A stretch of DNA of 37,993 nt from Prolixibacteraceae bacterium (GCA_021740385.1 JAIOZY010000049.1:1-37993), one strand, 5' to 3'; shown: positions 6,481 to 14,762, counted from the first letter of the stretch. Made by a program: numbers and translations. Notes: generated by a model from the sequence alone, not told the origin.

Positions 6481-8961
6481 CTATTTTTTCCTTTTCTTCT
6501 TCTTTTTCTTTTTTCCTTTTTCCCTGTAATAGCCGTAACCATAGCCGTAGCCATATTTGTAGCCATACCGGTAACCGTAGCTGTAACCGTATTTGCTGCC
6601 ATAGCGTTTGCGGGCCAGTTTAATGTCGTTCATAACCAGGCAGAGGTTATCAACCTGTTCGTTATCGAGTTCTTCCATGCTGTTTTGCAGGGCCTGCTTG
6701 TGGGTCATATGGTCGCGGATAACAAAGAGGGTTGAATCGGCAATTCGGCTGAGGTGGTGCGAGTCGGAAACAGGCGAAATGGGAGCTGTGTCCAAAATAA
6801 TATAATCGTACCGCTTTTTCAGCTCAGTTAGTAATTCCATTGTTTTTTTGTCGGCAATTAACTCAGCCGGGTTGGGCGGGATGGTTCCCGATGCAATCAG
6901 GTCGAGGTTGGGGTCCTGTGTTTTCTGAATGATCTCTTCGAGCGTGTTTTCGTTGATCAGGTAATTGGTTACCCCGATGTTTTTATCGAGATTAAAGCGC
7001 TGTGCAAGTTGCGGGCGCCTGAGGTCGTAACCCACCAAAACCGTTTTCTTGCCGGTAAGGGCATAGGCCGATGCCAGGTTAATGGCCACGAACGATTTCC
7101 CCTCGGTTGGGATGGATGAAGTGACCATAACTACGGGGTTTTGTTTTTCTTTTAAGAAGAACTGGAGTTTTGTCCGTACAATACGGAATGCTTCTGCCCA
7201 GGGTGAATCGAGGTCGGCAAAAATGTTCGATTCGGCTTCAGCCCCTGAATTTGGGATAAAACCAATAATGGGTTTATTGGTTATGCGTTTTACCATGTCG
7301 GGCGAATCAATACGCATATTGAAGTACTCTTTCAGGGCAATGGTAACCGATGGTAAGGCAAGTCCCAGCAACAGTGCAATTACATAGTTGATCATGGTTT
7401 TGGGCTTTATGGGGTAGCCGTTGTTTGAAACCATGGCCATGTCAATGATCTCGTTGTCGGGGGTGTTCGATGCTTTGGCAATTTGAGCCTCGGCCCGGCG
7501 TTGCAACAGAAATGTGTACAGGTTGTCGTTTAGCTGGAATTTACGTTGTATGCCAAACAACTGCCTTTCGGTTTCGGGCAGGTTGTTTATGCTTACCGAT
7601 AACTTGTTGATCCTTTTCTGAACCTCGGCAAGGGTAAGCTCAGCACTTCTTACCAGGTTTGTGGCATTTTCATAAATGTTGTTTTTGGCATTTCGTATTT
7701 GCGCATCCAACTGTCGAATTTTTGCAAAGTCAGCTCCCTTTTTAATGTTTGTCAACGATGATTTTTGTACCGACAATTGGTTTATTTCCAGTATTAGCTG
7801 GTTTAGCAAGGGATCCTGCACCCCCATAGCCGACGGGGCCAGTATCGATTCAACATCCTGATTTTCTTCAATATAGTCAAGAATATATCCGTAATATTTT
7901 TTCTGCATATCGAGTTCCATTTTCTGGTTCTCGAGTTTCTGCAACTGTTCATAAACCTGTTGTGCCTGAAACGAAAGGTCCATAACCTTGTTATCGGAAC
8001 GAAAATCCTGCAAGGCTTCCTCGGCAATGTTCAGCGACTTTGATATGGTGTCGAGTTGCGAGTCGATAAAACCAATTGTATTAAGGGCAAACTCGTTCTT
8101 TTTCTCTAAGTTACGGTTCAGGTATTCGTAAGTAAGCTGATTCAGAAAGTCCATGGCCTTTTGTGGATTTGCGCCCTGAAGCGAAATCTGAATCATGGAT
8201 GAACCTTTGGTCATGGGTTCGATGGTTAACATGCCCTGGTAACGCAGCGTAAGGTGGTGCGGTGCATTAAAGTAAAAATAGTAATCGTTGCTCTCGGCTT
8301 CGGGATCGAAATTTTCGTTAATTTTTAAATAGAAATCGCAAAATTCGGTAGTAACCGGTTCACCGGGAATCACTGTTTTTTCAAAGTTTATGTCCGATAT
8401 CCTGTTTAAAAATTCGTCGTTGTTGAAATTGTAAAGGGTGGCTTCTTCACCTTCGGTTTTGACATCAATCTTGCCATCGTTGTTAATTGTAATATCGAAA
8501 TTTAGGCCTAATGGTTGGGGATGAGTAGGGTTGTAAATGACCTCGAAAGGCGATTGTTTGTAAATTTCCCTCGATGTAATGCGCCCCTGTCCGAAATACG
8601 AAACTTCAAAGTTGAGCTGGTCTATTGTACGGCGAACCTGGCTGTACGATTGCAGTATAATGGTTTGGTTCTCGAAATTCTGAAGGCTGGGGAACATGCC
8701 AAACCCTTGTGTAATGTCCATGCCCGGCCCCGAGCTGTTAAGCCAGGGCGTGCTTTTATTGTCGTCTTCAATTAAAACCGTTGTTGTAACATTGTAAATG
8801 CGAGTAGCATAACGGTTAATAACAAAAGCAACGGCAAGGGCAAAAACAACAGAAATGACAAACCAGTGAAAATTACCGGTAAAATAGTTAAAAATACGCC
8901 TCAGGTCGATGGTCTCTTCTTCGTTGTTAACCTGATTTTTGTATGATTGCTGATTGTCCAT
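6481..8961 (-). CDS. Wzc-like polysaccharide co-polymerase / tyrosine autokinase
   Basis: An 826-residue inner-membrane protein that controls chain length and export of capsule or exopolysaccharide, with a BY-kinase domain. Order: Wzz domain with TM1 at about 35-53; a long periplasmic coiled-coil region (about 280-490); the GNVR-like segment NLPETERQLFGIQRKFQLNDNLY and TM2 (about 533-553); then the cytoplasmic kinase with Walker A SSIPTEGKS (Lys622), Walker A' GYDLRRPQ and Walker B YIILDTAPIS. The C-terminus carries a run of about twelve tyrosines alternating with Gly/Lys/Arg/Ser, the expected autophosphorylation cluster, and ends in an unusual stretch of mostly lysine. The gene follows the Wza-like gene by 14 nt, so the two are surely cotranscribed. 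No glycosyltransferases or Wzx/Wzy appear nearby. Confidence 0.95.
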   Translation of the reverse strand: MDNQQSYKNQVNNEEETIDLRRIFNYFTGNFHWFVISVVFALAVAFVINRYATRIYNVTTTVLIEDDNKSTPWLNSSGPGMDITQGFGMFPSLQNFENQTIILQSYSQVRRTIDQLNFEVSYFGQGRITSREIYKQSPFEVIYNPTHPQPLGLNFDITINNDGKIDVKTEGEEATLYNFNNDEFLNRISDINFEKTVIPGEPVTTEFCDFYLKINENFDPEAESNDYYFYFNAPHHLTLRYQGMLTIEPMTKGSSMIQISLQGANPQKAMDFLNQLTYEYLNRNLEKKNEFALNTIGFIDSQLDTISKSLNIAEEALQDFRSDNKVMDLSFQAQQVYEQLQKLENQKMELDMQKKYYGYILDYIEENQDVESILAPSAMGVQDPLLNQLILEINQLSVQKSSLTNIKKGADFAKIRQLDAQIRNAKNNIYENATNLVRSAELTLAEVQKRINKLSVSINNLPETERQLFGIQRKFQLNDNLYTFLLQRRAEAQIAKASNTPDNEIIDMAMVSNNGYPIKPKTMINYVIALLLGLALPSVTIALKEYFNMRIDSPDMVKRITNKPIIGFIPNSGAEAESNIFADLDSPWAEAFRIVRTKLQFFLKEKQNPVVMVTSSIPTEGKSFVAINLASAYALTGKKTVLVGYDLRRPQLAQRFNLDKNIGVTNYLINENTLEEIIQKTQDPNLDLIASGTIPPNPAELIADKKTMELLTELKKRYDYIILDTAPISPVSDSHHLSRIADSTLFVIRDHMTHKQALQNSMEELDNEQVDNLCLVMNDIKLARKRYGSKYGYSYGYRYGYKYGYGYGYGYYREKGKKKKKKKRKK

Positions 8962-8975
8962 AATAAGGGAGTTCT

Positions 8976-9755
8976 TTAATTTGTTCCAACTGCATTATTA
9001 ATCGCGTTATATAAAAGCACGGCTGTGTTAATGGTTGTAAGTATGGCCGTGAAAGGCAGTGTTTTGGCGCCCCATACTTTTGTGTTTGGCTCAACATATA
9101 TAATGTCGTTGGGCAATATGTAATAGAAGTTACTGCTTAAGATGTCATTTTTGGTCAGGTCGAAAGTTTCGATCAGTTTACCTTTTTGGGTATGGCGTAT
9201 GATTTTCACTTTGTGCCGGTTGCCAAAATCGGTCAGGTCGCGGCCGTACCCAAGGGCTTCAAAAATGGTCAGGTAATCTTTGTAAAAGGTATACGTACCG
9301 GGCGACCCCACTTCCCCCAAAAGGGTGAAATGCCGGTTTACATGTTTAACAACCACCGAAAATTCCACAAGCGATTCCGATATCTTGTCATTAACAACTT
9401 CTTTTATCTCTTCGGTAGTAAGGCCTGCCACCTTAACTTTACCAATGTAAGGAAAATCGATCTCGCCTTGCTTATTCACACGGTAACTGCCGAGTTCAAT
9501 GGCCGCATCGTTGTTCAGGTAACGGTCGGTGGTACTGATGTTGAAATACATTGAAAATTCATCGGAAGAAATAACCTGGATGTATAAATTGTCGTAAGGC
9601 TGGATCCGGTAAGCATCTGGTTGAGGAAGGGCTGCCTGTGTTGTATCGGTTACCGCTTCGGGTATGTATACAATGTCTTTAAGCGGGGTGCATGAACTGA
9701 ATGCTATTCCAATCACTACAGGGATAATCAATCCCGCTAATAATCTTTTTCTCAT
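8976..9755 (-). CDS. Wza-like polysaccharide export lipoprotein
   Basis: An outer-membrane export channel component with a Poly_export domain. From the ATG at 9755 it has 259 residues and starts with a lipoprotein signal (MRKRLLAGLIIPVVIGIAFSSC, lipobox cysteine at 22). An upstream ATG at 9839 would put 28 extra residues before the signal and overlaps the promoter, so it is rejected. Family stretches include YRIQPYDNLYIQVIS and the SLBB-like DFPYIGKVKVAGLTTEEIKE and HFTLLGEVGSPGTYTFYKDYLTIFEALGYGRDL parts. At about 260 residues with a hydrophobic C-terminal segment it resembles the usual Bacteroidota Wza homologs, which are shorter than E. coli Wza. First gene of the leftward export operon, with its own promoter at 9810-9839. 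Confidence 0.94.
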   Translation of the reverse strand: MRKRLLAGLIIPVVIGIAFSSCTPLKDIVYIPEAVTDTTQAALPQPDAYRIQPYDNLYIQVISSDEFSMYFNISTTDRYLNNDAAIELGSYRVNKQGEIDFPYIGKVKVAGLTTEEIKEVVNDKISESLVEFSVVVKHVNRHFTLLGEVGSPGTYTFYKDYLTIFEALGYGRDLTDFGNRHKVKIIRHTQKGKLIETFDLTKNDILSSNFYYILPNDIIYVEPNTKVWGAKTLPFTAILTTINTAVLLYNAINNAVGTN

Positions 9756-9809
9756 TTTTCGTATATAATTTTTGAAAGTTTGAAATGTACTGTTTTTTCG
9801 ATTGAATCG

Positions 9810-9839
9810 CAAATATACGAAAATGGGGTTTGTATGCAA
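9810..9839 (-). promoter_or_regulatory. Bacteroidota-type promoter of the export operon
   Basis: On the minus strand TTG (9839-9837), a 19-nt spacer and TATATTTG (9817-9810) give a full match to the -33/-7 consensus. The predicted start near 9803 leaves a leader of about 50 nt before the Wza-like start codon at 9755. It also argues against the longer translation start at 9839. Confidence 0.75.
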
Positions 9840-9914
9840 TTGCTGGAGTCTGTTATTATTGAAGTTTAATATTTGTTTTGTGTTTTCTATGCCTGTTGTA
9901 TGATTCGTATGTTG

Positions 9915-9995
9915 TTGAGGTTGAGGTTGAGGTTAAGGTTAAGGTTTCCCGGTAACCCGGGACTGCTATCGCAGAAGGTTGAGGTTGAGGTTAGG
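9915..9995 (+). repeat. Hexamer array split by a hairpin
   Basis: Five units (TTGAGG x3, TTAAGG x2; 9915-9944) are followed by TCCCGG-TAAC-CCGGGA (9947-9962), a further short insert, and then about three more units (9975-9995) ending in GGTTAGGAT. The 1015-1182 array has the same GGTTAGGAT ending. The array at 13472-13529 is split by a different hairpin in the same manner. Confidence 0.85.
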
Positions 9996-10012
9996 ATGTA
10001 TCATAAAATGCT

Positions 10013-10025
10013 GGGGGGGGGGGGG
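10013..10025 (+). repeat. Homopolymer of 13 G
   Basis: Thirteen consecutive G residues lie in the divergent interval between the export operon and dinB. The tract is about 170 bp beyond the export promoter (as C13 on that strand) and about 220 bp before dinB. Long G:C runs are prone to slippage. The rest of this interval, about 500 bp without a gene, holds the hexamer array at 9915-9995 and the AACAAC-type repeat at 10145-10168. Confidence 0.9.
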
Positions 10026-10144
10026 CTGGAATATCATAACATACAAATGTGAAAATTAATATGTTCTCATAGTTCTTCGCTTCGCGATATCATTGTTAAA
10101 ACACAATCCGCCTTCTCATAAAGTTTCGGTGGGCCATACAAATA

Positions 10145-10168
10145 GAACAACAATGACAACAAAATTCC
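10145..10168 (+). repeat. AACAAC/ATGACAAC dispersed repeat, copy 1
   Basis: A GAACAACAATGACAAC-type tract upstream of dinB. A close copy lies at 13647-13677 between tex and the next gene. Related tracts follow the palindromes in the cysC and cysQ leaders (minus strand). The shared ending GACAACAATGACAACAAA points to a dispersed intergenic repeat. Confidence 0.65.
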
Positions 10169-10245
10169 ATCAGACAATAATCCCAAATTAGGAATAGGAT
10201 ATCCCCGGCAAATATTGATTTTTTACTCCGGGCTTATTAATTGTG

Positions 10246-10253
10246 TACATTTG
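10246..10253 (+). promoter_or_regulatory. Putative -7 element of dinB
   Basis: TACATTTG fits the TAnnTTTG consensus 20 nt before the proposed TTG start of dinB. No good TTG/TTTG is found 19 nt upstream, so support is partial. If correct, the GTG at 10243 lies inside the promoter and cannot be the start. Confidence 0.4.
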
Positions 10254-10272
10254 TTGTGAAATCAGTTCCATT

Positions 10273-11337
10273 TTGATCCGTAAAATCATTCATATCGACA
10301 TGGATGCTTTTTTTGCATCGATTGAACAGCGCGACAACCCCGGCTTGCGGGGCAAACCTGTTGCCGTTGGAGGAAGCAGTAACCGGGGCGTGGTTGCCGC
10401 GGCAAGTTACGAGGCCCGGAAATACGGTGTACATTCGGCCATGCCGGTAAAAACAGCCCTGAAACTGTGCCCGCAGCTTATTATGGTAAGTCCTAACGGA
10501 AAGGCCTACAAAGATGCTTCAAGAATAATCCGTTCAATTTTCAGTGAATATTCCGATTATGTTGAACCCCTTTCGCTCGATGAAGCGTTTATCGATGTTA
10601 CTTTCCCCAAAATTGATAAGGGATCGGCAACGCTGCTGGCAAAAGAGATTAAAGCAAAAATTGTTGAAAAGACGCACCTGACTGCTTCAGCCGGCGTTTC
10701 GTACAATAAATTCCTGGCTAAAATTGCATCCGATTACAAAAAACCCGACGGCCTTTTTGTTATTACCCCGCAGGATGCCCTACCTTTTTTGGAAGATTTA
10801 AAAATTGAACGTTTCTTTGGGGTAGGTGCCGTGGCGGCTAAAAAATTCCACGAATTGGGCATTTATTCAGGGCGTGACCTGAAAAAAATAAGCAAACCCA
10901 ACCTTGAAAGGTGGTTTGGTAAAGCCGGTAGTTACTATTATAATATTGTAAGGGGGATCGATAACCGGGAAGTTGAAGCGTATCGCGAAGCAAAATCGGT
11001 TGGCGCAGAAAATACATTTGCGACCGATATTACAGAAGAAAAAGAGTTGAAAAAAAGGCTGAACCTTATTATAGACAGGGCCTGGAAACGTATTGAAAAA
11101 GCAGGGGCCAAAGGTAAAACCCTTACGCTTAAAGTGAAATTTCACGATTTTGAGGTTATCAGCCGGAGTAAAACATACGATGATTACATTTGCACAAAAG
11201 ACGAAATGATGAAGGAGCTAACTGCTTTGCTTGATCAGGAACTCCCTTCAAAAAAGCCCGTGAGGCTGTTGGGGGTAACACTTTCGAATTTTCCTGGCGA
11301 AAAAACCGGGGTAGTGCAATCGTTTTTAAGATTTTAA
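10273..11337 (+). CDS. dinB: DNA polymerase IV (DinB, Y-family)
   Basis: An error-prone translesion polymerase. From a TTG start the protein reads MIRKIIHIDMDAFFASIEQRD (354 residues), which matches the usual N-terminus. The alternative GTG at 10243 adds ten unrelated residues. Catalytic acidic residues are in HIDMDAFF and SLDEAFID. Other palm and fingers features are the PVAVGG and YEARKYGVHSAMP segments and TASAGVSYNKFLAKIASDYKKPDG, followed by the helix-hairpin-helix region (RFFGVGAVAAKKFHELGI) and the little-finger domain. The sequence ends with VVQSFLRF, without an obvious canonical QLxLF clamp motif, although QSFLRF may serve. tex follows after 4 nt, so the two genes share a transcript. 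No LexA-type box was recognised. Confidence 0.94.
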   Translation: MIRKIIHIDMDAFFASIEQRDNPGLRGKPVAVGGSSNRGVVAAASYEARKYGVHSAMPVKTALKLCPQLIMVSPNGKAYKDASRIIRSIFSEYSDYVEPLSLDEAFIDVTFPKIDKGSATLLAKEIKAKIVEKTHLTASAGVSYNKFLAKIASDYKKPDGLFVITPQDALPFLEDLKIERFFGVGAVAAKKFHELGIYSGRDLKKISKPNLERWFGKAGSYYYNIVRGIDNREVEAYREAKSVGAENTFATDITEEKELKKRLNLIIDRAWKRIEKAGAKGKTLTLKVKFHDFEVISRSKTYDDYICTKDEMMKELTALLDQELPSKKPVRLLGVTLSNFPGEKTGVVQSFLRF

Positions 11338-11341
11338 TGCC

Positions 11342-13471
11342 ATGGAAGAAACAATTTTTAAACGCGTATCGGAGAAGGTCAACATTCCCCTGGTGCAGGT
11401 AAAAAACACCCTTTTGCTTTTGAAAGAAGGGGCAACCATTCCTTTTATTTCCCGCTACCGTAAAGAGTTGACCGGCAGCCTCGATGAAGTGGCTATTGCC
11501 CGGATTCAGAAGGAATACACCTATTTTACCGAATTGGAAAAGCGGAAACAAACGGTGTTGAAAACCATCGAAGAACAGGGAGCGCTAACCGCTGATTTGC
11601 GGCAAAAAATTGAAGAAACTTTCGATGCCAGCCAGCTCGAAGATTTATACCTGCCTTATAAACCCAAAAAACGGACCCGGGCAACGGTTGCACGTGAAAA
11701 GGGGCTCGAGCCACTGGCAAAACTGATGATGGCCCAGTATGAATGGCACATTGAAAAAAAGGCCGAAAAATTCATTACCGGCGATGTGCCCGATGTTGAG
11801 GCTGCTTTGACGGGAGCAAGGGACATTATTGCTGAATGGATTAGCGAAAACCCGCGTGCTCGCCAGTTAATCAGGTCGATGTTTTTTAGAGGGGCTTCAA
11901 TCCATTCAAAAGTTATTACCGGAAAGGAAGCCGACGGGCAAAAATACCGCGATTATTTTAACTGGTCGGAGCTTTTGAAAAGGTGCCCTTCGCACCGGTT
12001 TTTGGCCATCCGCCGTGCCGAAAAAGAGGGCATTGTTAAAGTGGTGCTTGCAATTGACGATGAAAAAGCCACTGAGCAGCTTGAACAGGTTTTCCTACGC
12101 GGAGATACCTCATGCAGGCCGCATGTGAAAAAGGCTCTTGCCGATTCATACAAACGCTTGCTTTTCCCTTCAATTGAAACGGAATTTTTACAGCAATACA
12201 AAGAGAAATCAGACCTGGAAGCCATACGTGTTTTCGGTGAAAACCTGCGGCAATTGCTTTTGGCACCACCGTTGGGGCAAAAACGGGTACTGGCCATTGA
12301 TCCCGGTTTCAGAACAGGTTGCAAAGTTGTATGCCTCGACGAACAGGGAAACCTGCTTCACAACGAAACCATTTTCCCGCACCCGCCGCAACGCGAAGTA
12401 CGCGAATCGGCCAAAAAAATGGCCTCGCTGGTAAGTGCCTATAAAATTGAAGCCATTGCTGTTGGCAACGGGACTGCAGGCCGTGAAACCGAACAGTTTT
12501 TAAAATACCTGCGTTTCGACCGCGAAGTAACGGTTTATGCGGTTAATGAAGACGGTGCTTCGGTTTATTCGGCCTCGAAAACAGGCCGTGAAGAATTTCC
12601 CGATTACGATGTGACTGTGAGGGGAGCTGTTTCAATCGGGCGCCGCCTGATGGACCCGTTGGCCGAACTGGTAAAAATCGAGCCCAAATCGATCGGGGTG
12701 GGGCAGTACCAGCACGATGTTGATCAGAAGTTACTGCAACAGGACCTCGACCGTATTGTTGAATCGTGTGTGAACAGTGTTGGGGTGAACCTGAACACGG
12801 CCAGCAAACATTTGCTGACTTACATATCGGGACTGGGGCCACAATTGGCACAAAACATTGTCGATTACCGGAAAACAGCAGGTGGCTTTTCGGCACGTTC
12901 TGAATTGCTGAACGTCGATCGCATGGGGCCAAAAGCGTTTGAGCAGGCTGCCGGTTTCCTACGCATACCCGGCGCAAAAAACCCGCTCGATAATTCGGCA
13001 GTACATCCCGAATCGTACCCCGTGGTTGAGAAAATGGCAACAAGCCTGGGGTGCAATGTGGCCGAGCTTGTTGGTTCGCAGGAGTTGGTTAAAAAGCTTA
13101 ATTTGAACGAATTTGTTACCGAAATGGTGGGCATGCCTACGTTAACCGATATTGTTAGCGAACTGGCAAAACCCGGGCGTGACCCGCGGGAAAAAATTGG
13201 TGTGTTTGAGTTCGATGAGAACCTGAAAAAAATCGACGACCTGAAAGAAGGGATGGTTGTGCCGGGCATAATTACCAACATTACCCGCTTTGGGGCTTTT
13301 GTCGATATTGGGATAAAGGAAAATGGCCTGATTCATGTTTCAGAAATGGCCAATAAATTCATCGATGATCCAGGAAAAGTTGTTAAGCTGCATCAGCATG
13401 TAAAGGTAAAAGTACTGAGTGTTGACCTTGTGCGGAAACGTATTCAGTTATCGTTAAAGCAAGCACGGTAA
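11342..13471 (+). CDS. tex: Tex-like RNA-binding protein
   Basis: A 709-residue conserved cytoplasmic protein implicated in transcription and RNA metabolism. Domains in order: N-terminal Tex helical region with IPFISRYRKELTGSLDE (about 34-50); YqgF/RuvC-like domain beginning VLAIDPGFRTGCKVVCLDEQGN (about 319-340); a pair of helix-hairpin-helix motifs around NTASKHLLTYISGLGPQLAQNIVDYR; and a C-terminal S1 domain (about 635-707, GMVVPGIITNITRFGAFVDIGIKENGLIHVSEM). Length and order are normal for the family. It starts 4 nt after dinB. The intergenic region after its stop codon begins with a hexamer repeat interrupted by a hairpin. Confidence 0.96.
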   Translation: MEETIFKRVSEKVNIPLVQVKNTLLLLKEGATIPFISRYRKELTGSLDEVAIARIQKEYTYFTELEKRKQTVLKTIEEQGALTADLRQKIEETFDASQLEDLYLPYKPKKRTRATVAREKGLEPLAKLMMAQYEWHIEKKAEKFITGDVPDVEAALTGARDIIAEWISENPRARQLIRSMFFRGASIHSKVITGKEADGQKYRDYFNWSELLKRCPSHRFLAIRRAEKEGIVKVVLAIDDEKATEQLEQVFLRGDTSCRPHVKKALADSYKRLLFPSIETEFLQQYKEKSDLEAIRVFGENLRQLLLAPPLGQKRVLAIDPGFRTGCKVVCLDEQGNLLHNETIFPHPPQREVRESAKKMASLVSAYKIEAIAVGNGTAGRETEQFLKYLRFDREVTVYAVNEDGASVYSASKTGREEFPDYDVTVRGAVSIGRRLMDPLAELVKIEPKSIGVGQYQHDVDQKLLQQDLDRIVESCVNSVGVNLNTASKHLLTYISGLGPQLAQNIVDYRKTAGGFSARSELLNVDRMGPKAFEQAAGFLRIPGAKNPLDNSAVHPESYPVVEKMATSLGCNVAELVGSQELVKKLNLNEFVTEMVGMPTLTDIVSELAKPGRDPREKIGVFEFDENLKKIDDLKEGMVVPGIITNITRFGAFVDIGIKENGLIHVSEMANKFIDDPGKVVKLHQHVKVKVLSVDLVRKRIQLSLKQAR

Positions 13472-13529
13472 GAAGTTGAGGTTTCCACCTATGCTAAAGC
13501 TACGGTGGACAAGGAGGTTGAGGTTGAGG
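13472..13529 (+). repeat. Hexamer array split by a hairpin, after tex
   Basis: Directly after the tex stop codon: AGTTGAGGTT, then a hairpin with TCCACC (13484-13489) and GGTGGA (13504-13509) arms plus an inner GCT-AA-AGC stem, then GAGGTTGAGGTTGAGG. The layout (hexamers, hairpin, hexamers) matches 9915-9995, but the hairpin sequence is different. Confidence 0.85.
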
Positions 13530-13646
13530 CGGTGAGAAATGAGCGCTGAGTGCTGAGATGAGAAAAACCAAGTGATCATTGTTCTCCGATTTGTGTTATC
13601 ATCGTTAAACAACCCGACAACCATGACATCACGAACGCAGTGAGTT

Positions 13647-13677
13647 GACAACAGCGACAACAATGACAACAAATTTT
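13647..13677 (+). repeat. AACAAC/ATGACAAC dispersed repeat, copy 2
   Basis: GACAACAGCGACAACAATG-type tract ending in GACAACAAATTTT. It shares its last ~18 bases with the copy at 10145-10168, and about 60 bp of weaker similarity lies upstream of both (ATCATnGTTAAA). Confidence 0.65.
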
Positions 13678-13696
13678 AAAGGTACACATCTACTGT

Positions 13697-13954
13697 TTAA
13701 TTTAGTCCAAATTCATCATCGTAAAGATCTTCCTGGTTGCTGAGCTCGTCTTCGAGAAAATCGGCAGCTTCTTCCAGTAAGGCTTCAATAATGTTTTCAC
13801 TTTCAGGCTCCGGGTCTATCCAGTGAATGACCCGGTTTTGTTCAAAATCGTCCAGGTTGCTTTCAACAATAAAACGCGGATGTTCTGTATGAACAACATA
13901 AATGGTTTCAGGGTATTCCTGTGAATTGTCGGCTAATAAAAATCTGGGCAGCAT
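13697..13954 (-). CDS. Small acidic conserved hypothetical protein
   Basis: An 85-residue protein without a recognised domain. It begins MLPRFLLADNSQEYPETIYVVHTEHPRFIVES and ends in a strongly acidic, aromatic-poor tail (EALLEEAADFLEDELSNQEDLYDDEFGLN). No signal peptide, membrane segment or cysteine is present. The balanced composition of the first half and the well-formed ATG start support a real gene, and proteins with a similar N-terminus seem widespread in Bacteroidales (from memory, not checked). It stands alone, convergent with dinB-tex and divergent from the PadR gene. The function is unknown. Confidence 0.75.
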   Translation of the reverse strand: MLPRFLLADNSQEYPETIYVVHTEHPRFIVESNLDDFEQNRVIHWIDPEPESENIIEALLEEAADFLEDELSNQEDLYDDEFGLN

Positions 13955-14141
13955 TAGATATTGTATTTGTATTTAGAGTTTAAATTTAAGGATAATTCAC
14001 TTAATTTTTCATACATTTGTTACATTTATAACAAAATTGTGGTGGAATTCACATTATTTAAATGTTGGATTAAGCCGAAATATTTTTTATATTTACTTCG
14101 TATTTAATTCAAATTAGTTTTTTTAATCTAAAATAATTACT

Positions 14142-14486
14142 ATGACTAAAATTTCAAAAGAATTAGTTGGTGCATCTGCAATACCAATTATTCTTTCTAT
14201 TCTTGACGAAAAGGATAGTTACGGATATGAAATTATGCAGAAAGTAAAAGTAATGTCAAACAAGCGCATTGAATGGAAAGAAGGCAGTTTATACCCTGTA
14301 CTTCATAAGCTTGAAAAGAACGGCAATATTAAGTCGTTGTGGAAAATGGCAGAAAACGGAAGGCACCGTAAATACTATTCTATCAACAAAAAGGGGCGCA
14401 AAGCACTCCAGGATGAAATTGAAAACTGGAAACTTGTACATAACATGCTAACAGAGCTTTGGAAAAATCTAAAGCCCATTCAATAA
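14142..14486 (+). CDS. PadR family transcriptional regulator
   Basis: A 114-residue winged-helix repressor of the short PadR type. The core is IPIILSILDEKDSYGYEIMQKV (about 16-37), the GSLYPVLHKLEKNGNIKSLW recognition region (about 48-67) and the wing RHRKYYSINKKGRKAL. PadR proteins usually control nearby transporters or efflux pumps in response to small molecules. No such partner is adjacent here, so the target is unknown. An AT-rich 190-nt region with a TACATTTG box (14012-14019) precedes it, and a clear terminator at 14517-14545 follows. The gene is a single transcription unit. Confidence 0.93.
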   Translation: MTKISKELVGASAIPIILSILDEKDSYGYEIMQKVKVMSNKRIEWKEGSLYPVLHKLEKNGNIKSLWKMAENGRHRKYYSINKKGRKALQDEIENWKLVHNMLTELWKNLKPIQ

Positions 14487-14516
14487 CATCTTTTACACTT
14501 TGCGAACGTAGAGAAG

Positions 14517-14545
14517 GAGCTTTCAAAAAAATTGGAAGCTCTTTT
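14517..14545 (+). terminator. Rho-independent terminator after the PadR gene
   Basis: An imperfect 8-bp stem (GAGCTTTC 14517-14524, GGAAGCTC 14534-14541) with an A-rich loop is followed by TTTTGATTT. It lies 30 nt after the PadR stop codon on the same strand. Confidence 0.75.
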
Positions 14546-14762
14546 GATTTATTGCATTTGTTTTAATGTTGGATGAAGAAATTAAAATTCTTTTCCAGTT
14601 TTTCCAGTTTTGGTGCTATTACAAATTGGCAGTAGGGGTTACGGCTGTTTTTATCAATTCTTTTGCATAATAACATTGAATGGCAAAAAGGGTTTTTCAC
14701 CATTTGTAAAATGTGTTGTAGTTCTCAGGAATTCAAACAGTAGCGATTTGAAGTGGTGTTGC

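Noticed and set aside
12036-13336. Several antisense frames within tex
   Set aside because: Shadows of a well-conserved gene. No domain or start-site support.
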